Shown here in pieces: positions 53,678 through 62,147 of a stretch of 64,000 nucleotides of DNA. The stretch is from contig JAFQQW010000013.1 in NCBI GenBank assembly GCA_017410375.1, forward strand, positions 39,230 to 103,229, given 5' to 3'. Under the pieces are notes generated by a model. The model saw only the letters and a list, made by a program, of their open reading frames with translations. It did no database searches and had not been told where the DNA came from. The translations under genes were made by a program, and so were the position numbers. Position 1 is the stretch's first letter. Each line of letters starts with the position of its first letter. This DNA is from Clostridia bacterium (GTDB taxonomy: Bacteria > Bacillota > Clostridia > RGIG6154).

Positions 53678-53702
53678 TCATCTTAAACAGATAATCATCT
53701 TA
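53669..53702. repeat. 17-base tandem duplication across the purC stop codon
   Basis: AACAGATAATCATCTTA occurs twice in a row; the first copy contains the last codons and the TAA stop. It is probably a recent slippage duplication with no effect on the protein. Confidence 0.9.
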
Positions 53703-53709
53703 AAAGCAT

Positions 53710-53741
53710 AAATCCCGAAGCCTTTTGGCTTCGGGATTTTT
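53710..53741. terminator. terminator between purC and the AraC gene
   Basis: The perfect stem AAATCCCGAAGCC/GGCTTCGGGATTT with a TTTT loop and a T-run serves both convergent genes. Confidence 0.9.
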
Positions 53742-54499
53742 TACACTTTACAATACAGCTTAGAAGGCGGAACACCATATTCCTTTTTTACGGCACGGCT
53801 GAAATATTTTTCATCTGAAAACCCGGACAACTGTGCCGCCTCTTTTACAGAATACTGTCCGCCCGAAAGAAGCTTTTCAGCATAGGACATTCGTTTCAGC
53901 AAGATGTATTTCGCAGGTGTTGTGTTGAATTTTTGCAAAAACAGCTTTCTGAAATAGGTGCTGCTCATATGTGCCTTTTTCACCACATCCTGCACCGAGA
54001 ATTGTGTATCCGTAAATTTTTGCTCCATATATTTTACCGCTTCTTCAAAAGCTTTAACCGTTTCGGTGGAAAGCTTTTGAATCTGCTGACGGGATATGCT
54101 TTCCATAATTTCACACATCGTTGCTAAAGCATAGTAATAGTACCCCTCATCCTTTTGCTCCCAAATGGCATAAAGTTTCTGAAACAGCCATAAAACCGAA
54201 GGTGCATTCTGCAGTTTAAAATTTTCCATTTCTGCTCGGCTGTCCGATTCAAAATGAATGACCAGTATCTCGTTTTTTTCAGGATAATCTGCTTTATACG
54301 CATAGTTTGCAGGCATATAAAACACATCGCCCTGCTCTGTGTTTGCAATCAGATTATCATGATAGAGTGTTGCTTTTCCGCTGCATCTGTACACAAGCGC
54401 ACAATACGGTCTTGGAGCAACGCTCACAGAAGACTTTTCCCAGGTCATACAATGCACACCCCTGATTTTCAAGCTGATATTTTCATTCAGTACGGACAT
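53741..54499 (-). CDS. AraC-family transcriptional regulator
   Basis: A 252-residue regulator: N-terminal cupin-like sensor (TEQGDVFYMPANYAYKADYP) and C-terminal double helix-turn-helix (FSVQDVVKKAHMSSTYFRKLFLQKFNTTPAKYI and SVKEAAQLSGFSDEKYFSRAVKKEYGVPPSKL). AAAGGAGAG precedes the start. Divergent from the GH20-like gene at 54647, the probable target. Confidence 0.88.
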   Translation of the reverse strand: MSVLNENISLKIRGVHCMTWEKSSVSVAPRPYCALVYRCSGKATLYHDNLIANTEQGDVFYMPANYAYKADYPEKNEILVIHFESDSRAEMENFKLQNAPSVLWLFQKLYAIWEQKDEGYYYYALATMCEIMESISRQQIQKLSTETVKAFEEAVKYMEQKFTDTQFSVQDVVKKAHMSSTYFRKLFLQKFNTTPAKYILLKRMSYAEKLLSGGQYSVKEAAQLSGFSDEKYFSRAVKKEYGVPPSKLYCKV

Positions 54500-54521
54500 C
54501 TATTCTCTCTCCTTTACCAAT

Positions 54522-54550
54522 AGCATACCATTACACATCCCAAATGTCAA
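54522..54550 (-). promoter_or_regulatory. promoter of the AraC gene
   Basis: Minus strand TTGACA (54550-54545), 17-base spacer, TATGCT (54527-54522). Confidence 0.65.
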
Positions 54551-54586
54551 GTTATAAAAAGTCCACCTTTTGTTTGCTTCCGTCGG

Positions 54587-54615
54587 TTGTAAATCAAAAG
54601 TTACCTTGGTATAAT
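54587..54615 (+). promoter_or_regulatory. promoter of the GH20-like gene
   Basis: TTGTAA (54587-54592), 17-base spacer, TATAAT (54610-54615). Confidence 0.72.
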
Positions 54616-54646
54616 AAAGAAAAAAACAGAAACGGAGATGTTTTAT

Positions 54647-55981
54647 ATGTGTTATATTTTAGACACAACAATACACTTGCCAAAAAAAGCAACTCACCCT
54701 TTTATAAAGGAACTGTTATTCAATTACACACCCGGTAAGGATTGGAATGTTTTATATGATGCTGAAGAAAACAGCATCACCGTCGGCGACTTTGAAAAAG
54801 CAGCTTCAGAGAACGGCGAATATGTCGTAAATGTTACCGCAGGCGGCGTTTACATTAAAGGGTTAAACTACTCTGCCCTGATGCGTGGGTTTATGACTTT
54901 TCTAAATAGAATTAAATGCTTAGATCCCGGTGTTTTTGCGTTGGATATTTGCTCACTCCGAGAAAAGCCTCTGATTAATTTTCGTGCTGTTCACCTTTGT
55001 ATATTCCCCGAAACGAAGCTTGATTTTTTCAGAAAATGTGTCAGGAGCTGTGCCATCTCCAAATACTCCCATATTGTTTTTGAATTCTGGGGCATGCTAA
55101 AATACGACTGCATGCAGGAGCTTGCCTGGCCCTTTGCATTTTCTAAGGCACAAATCAAGGAAATTGTTGCCGAAGCAAATGCTTTAGGTGTTGAAATCAT
55201 CCCGATGTTTAATCATTTGGGACACGCCTCTGCCTGCCGTGAAATACACGGCAAGCATGTAGTTTTAGACCAGAACCCTACTCTTTCTTATATGTTTGAC
55301 TCATACGGCTGGATATGGAATTTTAAGCGTGAAGATGTGTACACACTTCTTAGAAAAATCCGCGAAGAGTTGATTGACGTTTGTGGAGACGGAAAATGGT
55401 TTCACTTAGGCTGCGACGAGGCTTATGCCATCGGAAAAAGTGAACAAAGCGCTCTTGAAATGGCAGAATATTTAAACAAAGTATCTGCAGAATTGAAAGA
55501 AAACGGACGTCGCGGTATCATCTGGCATGATATGCTGTTGCCGCAAAATGAATTTGACAGCTATTACGCATATTCCGATAAAGCTGTTTCGGAAATTCTC
55601 CTTAATAAGTTAGACAAAAACCTGTTACTTGCCGACTGGCAATACACGGTACACAACGAACTCTGGAAAACATCAGAGGCATTAAAGAGCCGCGGTTTTG
55701 ATGTGGTGTGCTGTCCCTGGCACAACCCCAAAAACATTCACGAAGCCTTGGACACGGTGACAACGCACAACCTCTTTGGTGTTATGCACACCACCTGGAA
55801 CACCTTACAGCATGGCTTCAAAGAAATGGTTTATGGCGGTGTCATTTACTACGGTGCCGACCGAAACGATGTGGACATACAAAGATTTTACTGTGCATCC
55901 GTTGCAAGAGTGGCTATGCCGTCAAATGGAAAATACGAAAAATCCGGATGGGTAGAAACATCTACAGGTCCCGGACTATAA
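54647..55981 (+). CDS. GH20-like glycoside hydrolase (beta-N-acetylhexosaminidase family)
   Basis: A 444-residue cytoplasmic protein. The N-terminal 100 residues resemble the alpha/beta domain that precedes GH20 barrels. The barrel follows, with the GH20 catalytic pair Asp257-Glu258 in WFHLGCDEAYA and a substrate region EIIPMFNHLGHAS. It probably releases N-acetylhexosamine from imported glycans. The frame's first ATG touches the ribosome binding site (GGAG), so the ATG at 54647 is chosen. Divergent from an AraC gene. Confidence 0.82.
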   Translation: MCYILDTTIHLPKKATHPFIKELLFNYTPGKDWNVLYDAEENSITVGDFEKAASENGEYVVNVTAGGVYIKGLNYSALMRGFMTFLNRIKCLDPGVFALDICSLREKPLINFRAVHLCIFPETKLDFFRKCVRSCAISKYSHIVFEFWGMLKYDCMQELAWPFAFSKAQIKEIVAEANALGVEIIPMFNHLGHASACREIHGKHVVLDQNPTLSYMFDSYGWIWNFKREDVYTLLRKIREELIDVCGDGKWFHLGCDEAYAIGKSEQSALEMAEYLNKVSAELKENGRRGIIWHDMLLPQNEFDSYYAYSDKAVSEILLNKLDKNLLLADWQYTVHNELWKTSEALKSRGFDVVCCPWHNPKNIHEALDTVTTHNLFGVMHTTWNTLQHGFKEMVYGGVIYYGADRNDVDIQRFYCASVARVAMPSNGKYEKSGWVETSTGPGL

Positions 55982-56083
55982 AAAGGAATGTGAAAAAAGT
56001 CCGGAGCACAAAAACACAAATATAAAAGCAAACAAAGCTTGTGCAAACCTACAAACAAGCCACAAAATGAAGAAACTACGCAT

Positions 56084-56132
56084 TTTTGATATGCACCCCA
56101 AAAGTGTTCAACTTTTGGGGTGCATATCAAAA
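56084..56132. repeat. perfect 22-base inverted repeat
   Basis: TTTTGATATGCACCCCAAAA begins a 22-base arm, with its exact complement after a 5-base loop. It lies between two convergent genes and could stop transcription, but neither side has a T-run. The stretch 55982-56083 holds nothing else recognisable. Confidence 0.8.
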
Positions 56133-56146
56133 TAGAGAGGGTACTT

Positions 56147-57709
56147 TTATAAGAGTGCACGCAGTTTTTCGGTACCTTCTTTTATAGTATGCTCCTTGCG
56201 GAACACGCTGGAGGTGCCCACCACAAAAATGTCTGCACCTGCGTCATACATTTTAGGTACGTTTTCAAAACTGCAATTGCCGTCTACCTGAAGTAAAATA
56301 TGCTCCAAACCGCGTTGCTGCAGTATTTTGCGCATATTCTGAATTTTTTCAAAGCTTTCGGGCACAATTTTTTGTCCTGCGAATCCGGGATTCACCGTCA
56401 TAATCAGCACCATGTCAAGCTGTGGCAATACTTCATCCAACATTTTCAAAGGTGTTGCAGGATTTAACGCCACCGCGGCTTTGGCCCCCTTTTCTTTTAT
56501 CAAGGTAATCACCTTTTGCAGATGGACGGTGCTCTCCCAGTGCACCGAAATGATATCACCCGACTTGATTTCAAGCTTTTCAATAACAGACTCGGGATTT
56601 TCCGCCATGATGTGAAAATCAAAGGGTAAATCGCTTGCAGGTCTCAGCTTGTTCAAAAATTCCATGGGCATCATAAGATTGGGCACAAAATGATTATCCA
56701 TAATATCGCAATGAAGCATGTGGATGCCGGCTTCCTTGATTTCAGCCAATGCCGCACCCATGTTCAGCACATCTGCGCACATGATAGACGCCGAAAAGTA
56801 CGGCTTTCTGTGCTTCGGTATGGGCAAAAATGCCGCGCCGTACAAGGGAGAAAGATCACCCAAGTCTGCCTTTTTCAAAATTGGAAGTGTGTCTGTGGCG
56901 TAGCAATGCGCTTTGATATAGTCAATCACGGGGTTTAAATACATGTCCTCCTGCGCCGAAAGACCGCCGCTGAACAGCACGCAGTCGGGCGAAAGCAGAT
57001 TGATAATGGCAACCAAACCGCCGCCTAACATTTCGATGGCAGACTGCAATGCATTTTTCGCATTCACATCCCCGTTTTTTGCCGCTTCAAACAAGTCGGA
57101 AGCCGTCTTGTTTTCGCCAAACAGTTCCTTTGCGGTAATGTCCAAGCCACCGCCTGCACAGTATTTCTCCAAACATCCGTTCTTGCCGCAGCCACAGGGT
57201 CTGCCGTTTTCCTGAACCGGCAAATGCCCCAGCTCCCCGGCACAACCCAGAGCACCGTCATAAATTTTGCCGTTCAAAACAATGCCGGTGCCAATGCCGG
57301 TGCCTAATGTGACACAAACCACCGATTTATATCCCTTGCCGCCGCCAATGAAGTACTCACCCCATGCCGCGGCTCTGGAATCCTGCACAAGCCGTGTAGG
57401 AATATGGGTTTTTGCCTGCAATTGCTGACCAAAATCCTCGGACAGAATCGCAATATTCGGCACTTTTAAAATTCTTGTTCCGTCCGTGCTTACCGTGCCC
57501 GGGATGCCAATACCGCAAGACAAAACATTTTTTTCTTCTATCCCTGCCTCCCGGCAGAGCTTTTGAATCTCGCCTGCAATATGAGAAAAGGGATCCAAAG
57601 TAATGTCTGCCACATAGCTTTTGCTGTGACAAAGGAGGCTTTTGTTCTCTGCGTCGAACAAGCCGATATGTATTTTGGTACCGCCGATATCTATGCCGAT
57701 TTTAAACAT
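56147..57709 (-). CDS. fusion of a ROK sugar kinase and an AlsE-like (allulose-6-phosphate) 3-epimerase
   Basis: A 520-residue, two-enzyme protein. Residues 1-300 are a ROK kinase: DIGGTKIHIGLFD phosphate loop, GIGIPGTV, TLGTGIGTGIV, and the zinc motif CGCGKNGCLEKY. Residues about 308-520 are a ribulose-phosphate-3-epimerase-type barrel with metal ligands in LHCDIMDNHFVPNL, DFHIM and VDGN. The SIMCADVL and VDGNCSFE motifs match AlsE (SLMC, VDGSC) better than Rpe (SILSAD, VDGGI). With RpiB next door this reads as an allose/allulose route: kinase, isomerase, epimerase. No frameshift or stop separates the halves. Confidence 0.88.
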   Translation of the reverse strand: MFKIGIDIGGTKIHIGLFDAENKSLLCHSKSYVADITLDPFSHIAGEIQKLCREAGIEEKNVLSCGIGIPGTVSTDGTRILKVPNIAILSEDFGQQLQAKTHIPTRLVQDSRAAAWGEYFIGGGKGYKSVVCVTLGTGIGTGIVLNGKIYDGALGCAGELGHLPVQENGRPCGCGKNGCLEKYCAGGGLDITAKELFGENKTASDLFEAAKNGDVNAKNALQSAIEMLGGGLVAIINLLSPDCVLFSGGLSAQEDMYLNPVIDYIKAHCYATDTLPILKKADLGDLSPLYGAAFLPIPKHRKPYFSASIMCADVLNMGAALAEIKEAGIHMLHCDIMDNHFVPNLMMPMEFLNKLRPASDLPFDFHIMAENPESVIEKLEIKSGDIISVHWESTVHLQKVITLIKEKGAKAAVALNPATPLKMLDEVLPQLDMVLIMTVNPGFAGQKIVPESFEKIQNMRKILQQRGLEHILLQVDGNCSFENVPKMYDAGADIFVVGTSSVFRKEHTIKEGTEKLRALL

Positions 57710-57712
57710 TTC

Positions 57713-58159
57713 TCAAAGTTCTCCTTGTTCAATGGCAGAAATCATGTCGATGCGTGCCTGATGTCTGCCGCCCTCGTATTCGGCGTTTAAAAATTCCTCC
57801 ACAATCATTTCAGCTGTGGCAATGCCGATCACTCTTGCCCCGAAAGCAATGATGTTGGCATTGTTGTGCTGACGGGTAAGACGTGCCGAATACGGGTCGG
57901 AGCAAACCGCTGCGCGGATGCCCTTAACTTTATTTGCCGCAAGAGAAATTCCAATACCGGTGCCGCAAATCAAAACACCCAAATCGCATTCTCTGCCTGC
58001 CACCGCGTCCGCCACCTTTTTCCCGTATATGGGATAGTCACAGCGCTCGGCGCTGTCTGTACCGAAATTGACCACCGTGTGTCCTTTCTCTTCCAAGTAA
58101 CGGGTGATATGATTTTTCATATCCACCGCCACATGGTCGTTGCCGATTGCAATTTTCAT
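57713..58159 (-). CDS. rpiB: RpiB/LacAB-family sugar-phosphate isomerase
   Basis: A 148-residue isomerase: MKIAIGNDHVAVDMK start, GVLICGTGIGISLAANKVKGIRAA with the catalytic cysteine, and RQHNNANIIAFGARVIG. Members interconvert ribose-5-P/ribulose-5-P or allose-6-P/allulose-6-P. Placement 3 bases before the ROK-AlsE gene supports the allose-type substrate, as in the E. coli als region, but this is inference. Confidence 0.93.
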   Translation of the reverse strand: MKIAIGNDHVAVDMKNHITRYLEEKGHTVVNFGTDSAERCDYPIYGKKVADAVAGRECDLGVLICGTGIGISLAANKVKGIRAAVCSDPYSARLTRQHNNANIIAFGARVIGIATAEMIVEEFLNAEYEGGRHQARIDMISAIEQGEL

Positions 58160-58173
58160 CTATCCAAAACTCC

Positions 58174-59160
58174 TTAGTCAATGATATAAGGCTCAAAATC
58201 TTCTCTTTCAAAGTCCACAAGTGCCTTCATGTATTTGCCGTATTTGGTTTTCAGATCGCCCTGCGCCTGATCAAACATGGAAACAGGATACACCTTTGTG
58301 GGAACCGATTTAAAGTTCCAACTGTTATCGCCAAGCATACGAACAGCGTTTGCACAGCTTGTAACAAAAAGATCCTGTTCTCTCGGATGTGTGCTGAGGC
58401 AGTCGATTGCCTTTACATTGAGCATCTGCACATCCACAAGACGCTTGCCGCCGGTGTGATATGCACCAACTGCCAACTGACCGCACTGACGGGTCATCTG
58501 AATGGCAAGGTCTAAGCCTTCTTCGGTTTCGGTCCATTCCATAACCGTCTTAAAGCCAAAGCCCTGACTGGAAAATTCTAAGTCGTTACCCGGAACATCT
58601 TTATAATGCTTAGGCAAATCTTTTACTAAATATACTTCATCCGCACCATAATGCTTTGCGTTATCTAAGCATTCCTGACGAATATCTACCGCTACCACAT
58701 ACGCACCGCGTTTTTTAAGCAAGCTGATGGCACCGCAGCCCATGTAGCCGCAACCGACCACTGCCACTCTGTCTCCTACTGCTTCGATTTTAACTTTAGA
58801 AACTGCGCTGATTAAGCAAGCCAAAGGCTCTAAAACCGCCTCTTCATCCTTTACGTTATCCGGAATAATAAACACACGTTCTTCAATTGCACGCTCATAT
58901 TCGCCACGACCGCCAAATAAACCGCTGACTCTGTCGCCCACCTTAAAGCGGGTAACACCTTCGCCCACTTCATACACTACACCAATCGGCTCGTGCCCGA
59001 AAGAGGGGGCTGTCCCTTGCTCCCAATCGGTATGCTCGGACATGCAAACGCCACAATACTTCATTTTTACAATCAACTGATTGGGTGCCTCGATTTTGGG
59101 CATTTCAGCGTCACGCATTGCGGTTTTACCCGGACCTACACTTGTTAATCTTTTCATCAT
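58174..59160 (-). CDS. zinc-dependent medium-chain dehydrogenase
   Basis: A 328-residue MDR/alcohol dehydrogenase: YCGVCMSEHTDW with the catalytic-zinc cysteine, FGHEP, VGDRVSG, the LEPLACLISAV helix, and the NAD site VAVVGCGYMGCGAISLLKK. The four-cysteine structural zinc loop is missing, as in some sorbitol-type enzymes. It probably oxidises or reduces a sugar or polyol entering the RpiB/ROK-AlsE route; it leads that operon. ATG 59160 follows AAAGGTGG; the next codon is also ATG. Confidence 0.85.
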   Translation of the reverse strand: MMKRLTSVGPGKTAMRDAEMPKIEAPNQLIVKMKYCGVCMSEHTDWEQGTAPSFGHEPIGVVYEVGEGVTRFKVGDRVSGLFGGRGEYERAIEERVFIIPDNVKDEEAVLEPLACLISAVSKVKIEAVGDRVAVVGCGYMGCGAISLLKKRGAYVVAVDIRQECLDNAKHYGADEVYLVKDLPKHYKDVPGNDLEFSSQGFGFKTVMEWTETEEGLDLAIQMTRQCGQLAVGAYHTGGKRLVDVQMLNVKAIDCLSTHPREQDLFVTSCANAVRMLGDNSWNFKSVPTKVYPVSMFDQAQGDLKTKYGKYMKALVDFEREDFEPYIID

Positions 59161-59266
59161 TTTTCCACCTTTCGTTTTTTTGTACTTTTGATTACATCTT
59201 AGCACGAAAACACCGAAAATAACATGGAAAAAAACAATATATTTTTGTAAAATACCGACTTGTTGG

Positions 59267-59295
59267 TTGACAGTCTCTCTTGAATATGGTACACT
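59267..59295 (+). promoter_or_regulatory. promoter of the AraC gene
   Basis: TTGACA (59267-59272), 17-base spacer, TACACT (59290-59295), 22 bases before the start codon. Confidence 0.75.
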
Positions 59296-59317
59296 TTAGA
59301 AAAAAGGAGGTGTGGGT

Positions 59318-60049
59318 ATGGTTATTTCTCTTGGCGGCAAATCCGAAAAAATTACCTATTGCAATTTACACACCCACCATAACGAATGGGAAATTATACA
59401 AATTCGCACCGGCGAAAATCGGAGCATTGTTGACGGAGAAACCTATGATGCAAAGCCCGGCGACATTATGGTCATTCCCCCAGATGTCCCCCATGGCTCT
59501 ACTGCCGAAGGCATTTTTACCGATATGTATTTCCGTGCCGACAACATGGATTTTTCCGTAGTCACAGTGGTGCACGACTACGACAACGCGGTGCGTCCAT
59601 TGTTTGACATGCTGATTAAAGTGTGTACCGAAAAAGAAACCGACTGGCAACCCATTTCCTCTTGTTTGGGAGAAGCCATTTGCACCTACATTAAAAAATA
59701 TGCCAAAACCGACTACAAATATCCGTTTGTGACAGACATAAAAAATAAAATGTACGAAGAGCTTTCCAACCCAAACTTCAACATTTCGGACGAGGTGCGG
59801 AAAATCGGGTACAATACCGACTATTTCCGTCGTTGCTTCCGGGAAGAATTGGGGCTTACACCGCTGGAATATCTGACAAAGCTTCGGATTGACGAAGCCG
59901 GACGTCTTTTAACCCAGCGCACCTTTCAATCGGTGGAAAAGGTTTCGCGCCAATGCGGATTCTCCGATTACTATTACTTTTCAAAGCTGTTTAAAAAACA
60001 AACGGGACTCTCTCCCAAAAACTACCGAAAAAAATACACAGAACATTAA
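59318..60049 (+). CDS. AraC-family transcriptional regulator
   Basis: A 243-residue regulator with a cupin sensor (HTHHNEWEIIQI, AKPGDIMVIPPDVPHGS) and a C-terminal double helix-turn-helix (NISDEVRKIGYNTDYFRRCFREELGLTPLEYL and SVEKVSRQCGFSDYYYFSKLFKKQTGLSPKNY). ATG 59318 follows AGGAGGTG; the open frame's GTG at 59312 overlaps that site. Divergent from the dehydrogenase/RpiB/ROK-AlsE operon, its likely target. Confidence 0.9.
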   Translation: MVISLGGKSEKITYCNLHTHHNEWEIIQIRTGENRSIVDGETYDAKPGDIMVIPPDVPHGSTAEGIFTDMYFRADNMDFSVVTVVHDYDNAVRPLFDMLIKVCTEKETDWQPISSCLGEAICTYIKKYAKTDYKYPFVTDIKNKMYEELSNPNFNISDEVRKIGYNTDYFRRCFREELGLTPLEYLTKLRIDEAGRLLTQRTFQSVEKVSRQCGFSDYYYFSKLFKKQTGLSPKNYRKKYTEH

Positions 60050-60084
60050 AAAATGGGCTGTAATAAATTCACAGTCCATTTTGT
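60050..60084. terminator. bidirectional terminator between two AraC genes
   Basis: The stem AAAATGGGCTGT/ACAGTCCATTTT (one G-U pair) with a 9-base loop is flanked by A- and T-rich runs between convergent genes. Confidence 0.78.
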
Positions 60085-60954
60085 TTAATCAGAAAAATGT
60101 TTTTTCCGATACTCGGTGGGAGAACAGCCTTTGTGCATTTTGAAAAATCTGCTGAAGGAATAAATGTCGGTAAAATGCAATTTTTGAGACAGTGCCGTCA
60201 CAGAAAGATTGGTTGTTTTTAAGGCATTTTCTATATACGCAAGCCTTTTTTTGCGATAGTATGCCATAAGGCTTTGATGATACATGTTTTTAAACTTCCG
60301 GAGCAAAGTATACTTGTTTATATAAAACTGCTTTGACAAATCGTCTAACGTTATGGCAGACAGAAAGTTGTTATCAATATAGTTCTTAACTGCAATAACC
60401 AGCTCTGCCATTGTATCGGTTTTCGTGATGTGTCCTGAATCAAATTGCGTTAAAATACAGTCCAAAAGCTCTAACATTTTCGCCTTGCACAGCAGCTCGT
60501 AATTGTACGCCTGTTTTTGATAAAGCTCTATAATTTCAAAAAAGATTCTTTGAAAATTCTCCCTGTCAAACGGAGTAAAAACAAAAGGGATAAGCGAGCC
60601 GAACACATCGGGCTGTATCATCGCCCGTTCGTGCTCAGCCATATCTTCTGCAGATTTAAAAGACACAAATCTTTTTTCACTTTTTCCATCATACGAAACA
60701 TCAAAATGAATATGAGGCTGACTGAAATCAAAAGATTCCACACTCTCAAACTCATGCAGAATACCGGGTCTTAAAAACACCACATCATTTTTCTTGCACA
60801 AATACGCTTTGTTATTTACAGTAATTTTACATCTTCCGCTTGTGACCAGTATAATTTCATAGTCAAAAAGCACTCTTTTATTGATTTTAAACGGCGCCTT
60901 TATGTCTGAATGCATCGCCACTCTTATGTATGGAGAAAACTCGTTTTTGTTCAA
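60085..60954 (-). CDS. AraC-family transcriptional regulator
   Basis: A 289-residue regulator: cupin sensor (KKNDVVFLRPGILHEFES) and C-terminal double helix-turn-helix (ITLDDLSKQFYINKYTLLRKFKNMYHQS and SVTALSQKLHFTDIYSFSRFFKMHKGCSPTEY). The start is TTG 60954, preceded by GGGCGGTG. Divergent from the GH172-FGGY operon, which it probably controls. Confidence 0.88.
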   Translation of the reverse strand: MNKNEFSPYIRVAMHSDIKAPFKINKRVLFDYEIILVTSGRCKITVNNKAYLCKKNDVVFLRPGILHEFESVESFDFSQPHIHFDVSYDGKSEKRFVSFKSAEDMAEHERAMIQPDVFGSLIPFVFTPFDRENFQRIFFEIIELYQKQAYNYELLCKAKMLELLDCILTQFDSGHITKTDTMAELVIAVKNYIDNNFLSAITLDDLSKQFYINKYTLLRKFKNMYHQSLMAYYRKKRLAYIENALKTTNLSVTALSQKLHFTDIYSFSRFFKMHKGCSPTEYRKKHFSD

Positions 60955-61079
60955 GAAAACACCGCCCTTGCATCAATAAATGACAAATATTTTAATCATA
61001 CTTGCCATTTACACTTTTTCCTTACAGTACTATGATTATACTATAATATAAAATAAAAATCAAGGAGGCTGTATAAAAA

Positions 61080-62129
61080 ATGAATTTATCCCAAATGCAA
61101 AATTTTGAATCCAGGTCAATTTCTGCTGAAAATTTCAAAGGCGAAAAAGGAAAAGGCGGAATGGCTGCGCACGGAACGGGCGAAAACTGTGCAAGGGATT
61201 TAGGTGTTGGCTGGAAGATCTCCCCTTCCGTTTCAATTCCTGCAGGCGAGGTGTTTGAGCTTGCCGATATTGACGGCTCGGGCATCATTAAACACATCTG
61301 GATTACAGACAACTGCCCCAGAAACAGAATGCTTGTCATCCGCATGTACTGGGACGGCAGTGATACACCTTCTGTAGAAGTACCCTTAGGCGACTTTTTT
61401 GCCGCAGCCGAGCATCAAAGCTATGCACAGCTTACATCGCTCCCGGTTTGTGTGAACCCCAAAAGAGCCTTTAATTGCTACTGGGATATGCCCTTTTACA
61501 AAAAGTGCAGAATCACTATTGAGAACCTGCACACAGACTGTGTAACGGTTTACTATCAGATAGATTATGTTTTGGGCGAAGTGCCTGAAGGACACGGCTA
61601 TTTCCATGCACAGTTCAGAAGAGTCAATCCCCTTCCCTATAAAGAATGCTACACCATTTTAGACAATGTAAAAGGCAACGGTCATTATGTGGGCACCTAT
61701 ATGTTCTGGGGTGTAAACAATACCGGATGGTGGGGCGAAGGCGAAATAAAGTTTTTCCTGGACGGAGACAAAGAATATCCAACCATTTGCGGAACAGGAA
61801 CGGAAGATTATTTCTGCGGTTCATACAATTTTGATATTGGCGGAAAATATCAGGAATTCTGCACACCTTATTCCGGCATGTCGAAAGTCATTCGTCCTGA
61901 CGGCTTATACAATTCTCAACAGAGATTTTCCCTTTACAGATGGCACATTACAGACCCGATTTACTTCAAAAAAGATATAAAAGTCACCATTCAGGCACTG
62001 GGTTGGAGAAACGGCGGTCGGTACTTGCCGTTACAGGATGACATTTCATCTGTAGCATTCTGGTATCAGGACAACATCTGCAAAACATTTCCCGCATTTC
62101 CCACAGTAGATGAACTGGAAATTATATAA
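61080..62129 (+). CDS. GH172 (DUF2961) family glycoside hydrolase
   Basis: A 349-residue cytoplasmic protein of the DUF2961 family, now GH172, whose studied members act on fructofuranose or D-arabinofuranose linkages. The family pattern is visible: RDLGVGWKISPSVSIPAG, GSGIIKHIWIT, the YWDMPFYKKCRITIEN block and GEGEIKFFLDGD followed by CGTGTEDYFCGSYNF, where the acidic catalytic residues lie. It lacks a signal peptide. AAGGAGG lies 11 bases upstream of the ATG. The FGGY kinase follows after 18 bases. Confidence 0.87.
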   Translation: MNLSQMQNFESRSISAENFKGEKGKGGMAAHGTGENCARDLGVGWKISPSVSIPAGEVFELADIDGSGIIKHIWITDNCPRNRMLVIRMYWDGSDTPSVEVPLGDFFAAAEHQSYAQLTSLPVCVNPKRAFNCYWDMPFYKKCRITIENLHTDCVTVYYQIDYVLGEVPEGHGYFHAQFRRVNPLPYKECYTILDNVKGNGHYVGTYMFWGVNNTGWWGEGEIKFFLDGDKEYPTICGTGTEDYFCGSYNFDIGGKYQEFCTPYSGMSKVIRPDGLYNSQQRFSLYRWHITDPIYFKKDIKVTIQALGWRNGGRYLPLQDDISSVAFWYQDNICKTFPAFPTVDELEII

Positions 62130-62147
62130 CAGAAAGCAGGTTTTACT

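Noticed and set aside
56147..57709. The kinase-epimerase fusion as an assembly or frameshift artefact
   Set aside because: Both halves are in one open frame with a short sensible linker, all motifs are intact, and the downstream gene spacing is normal.
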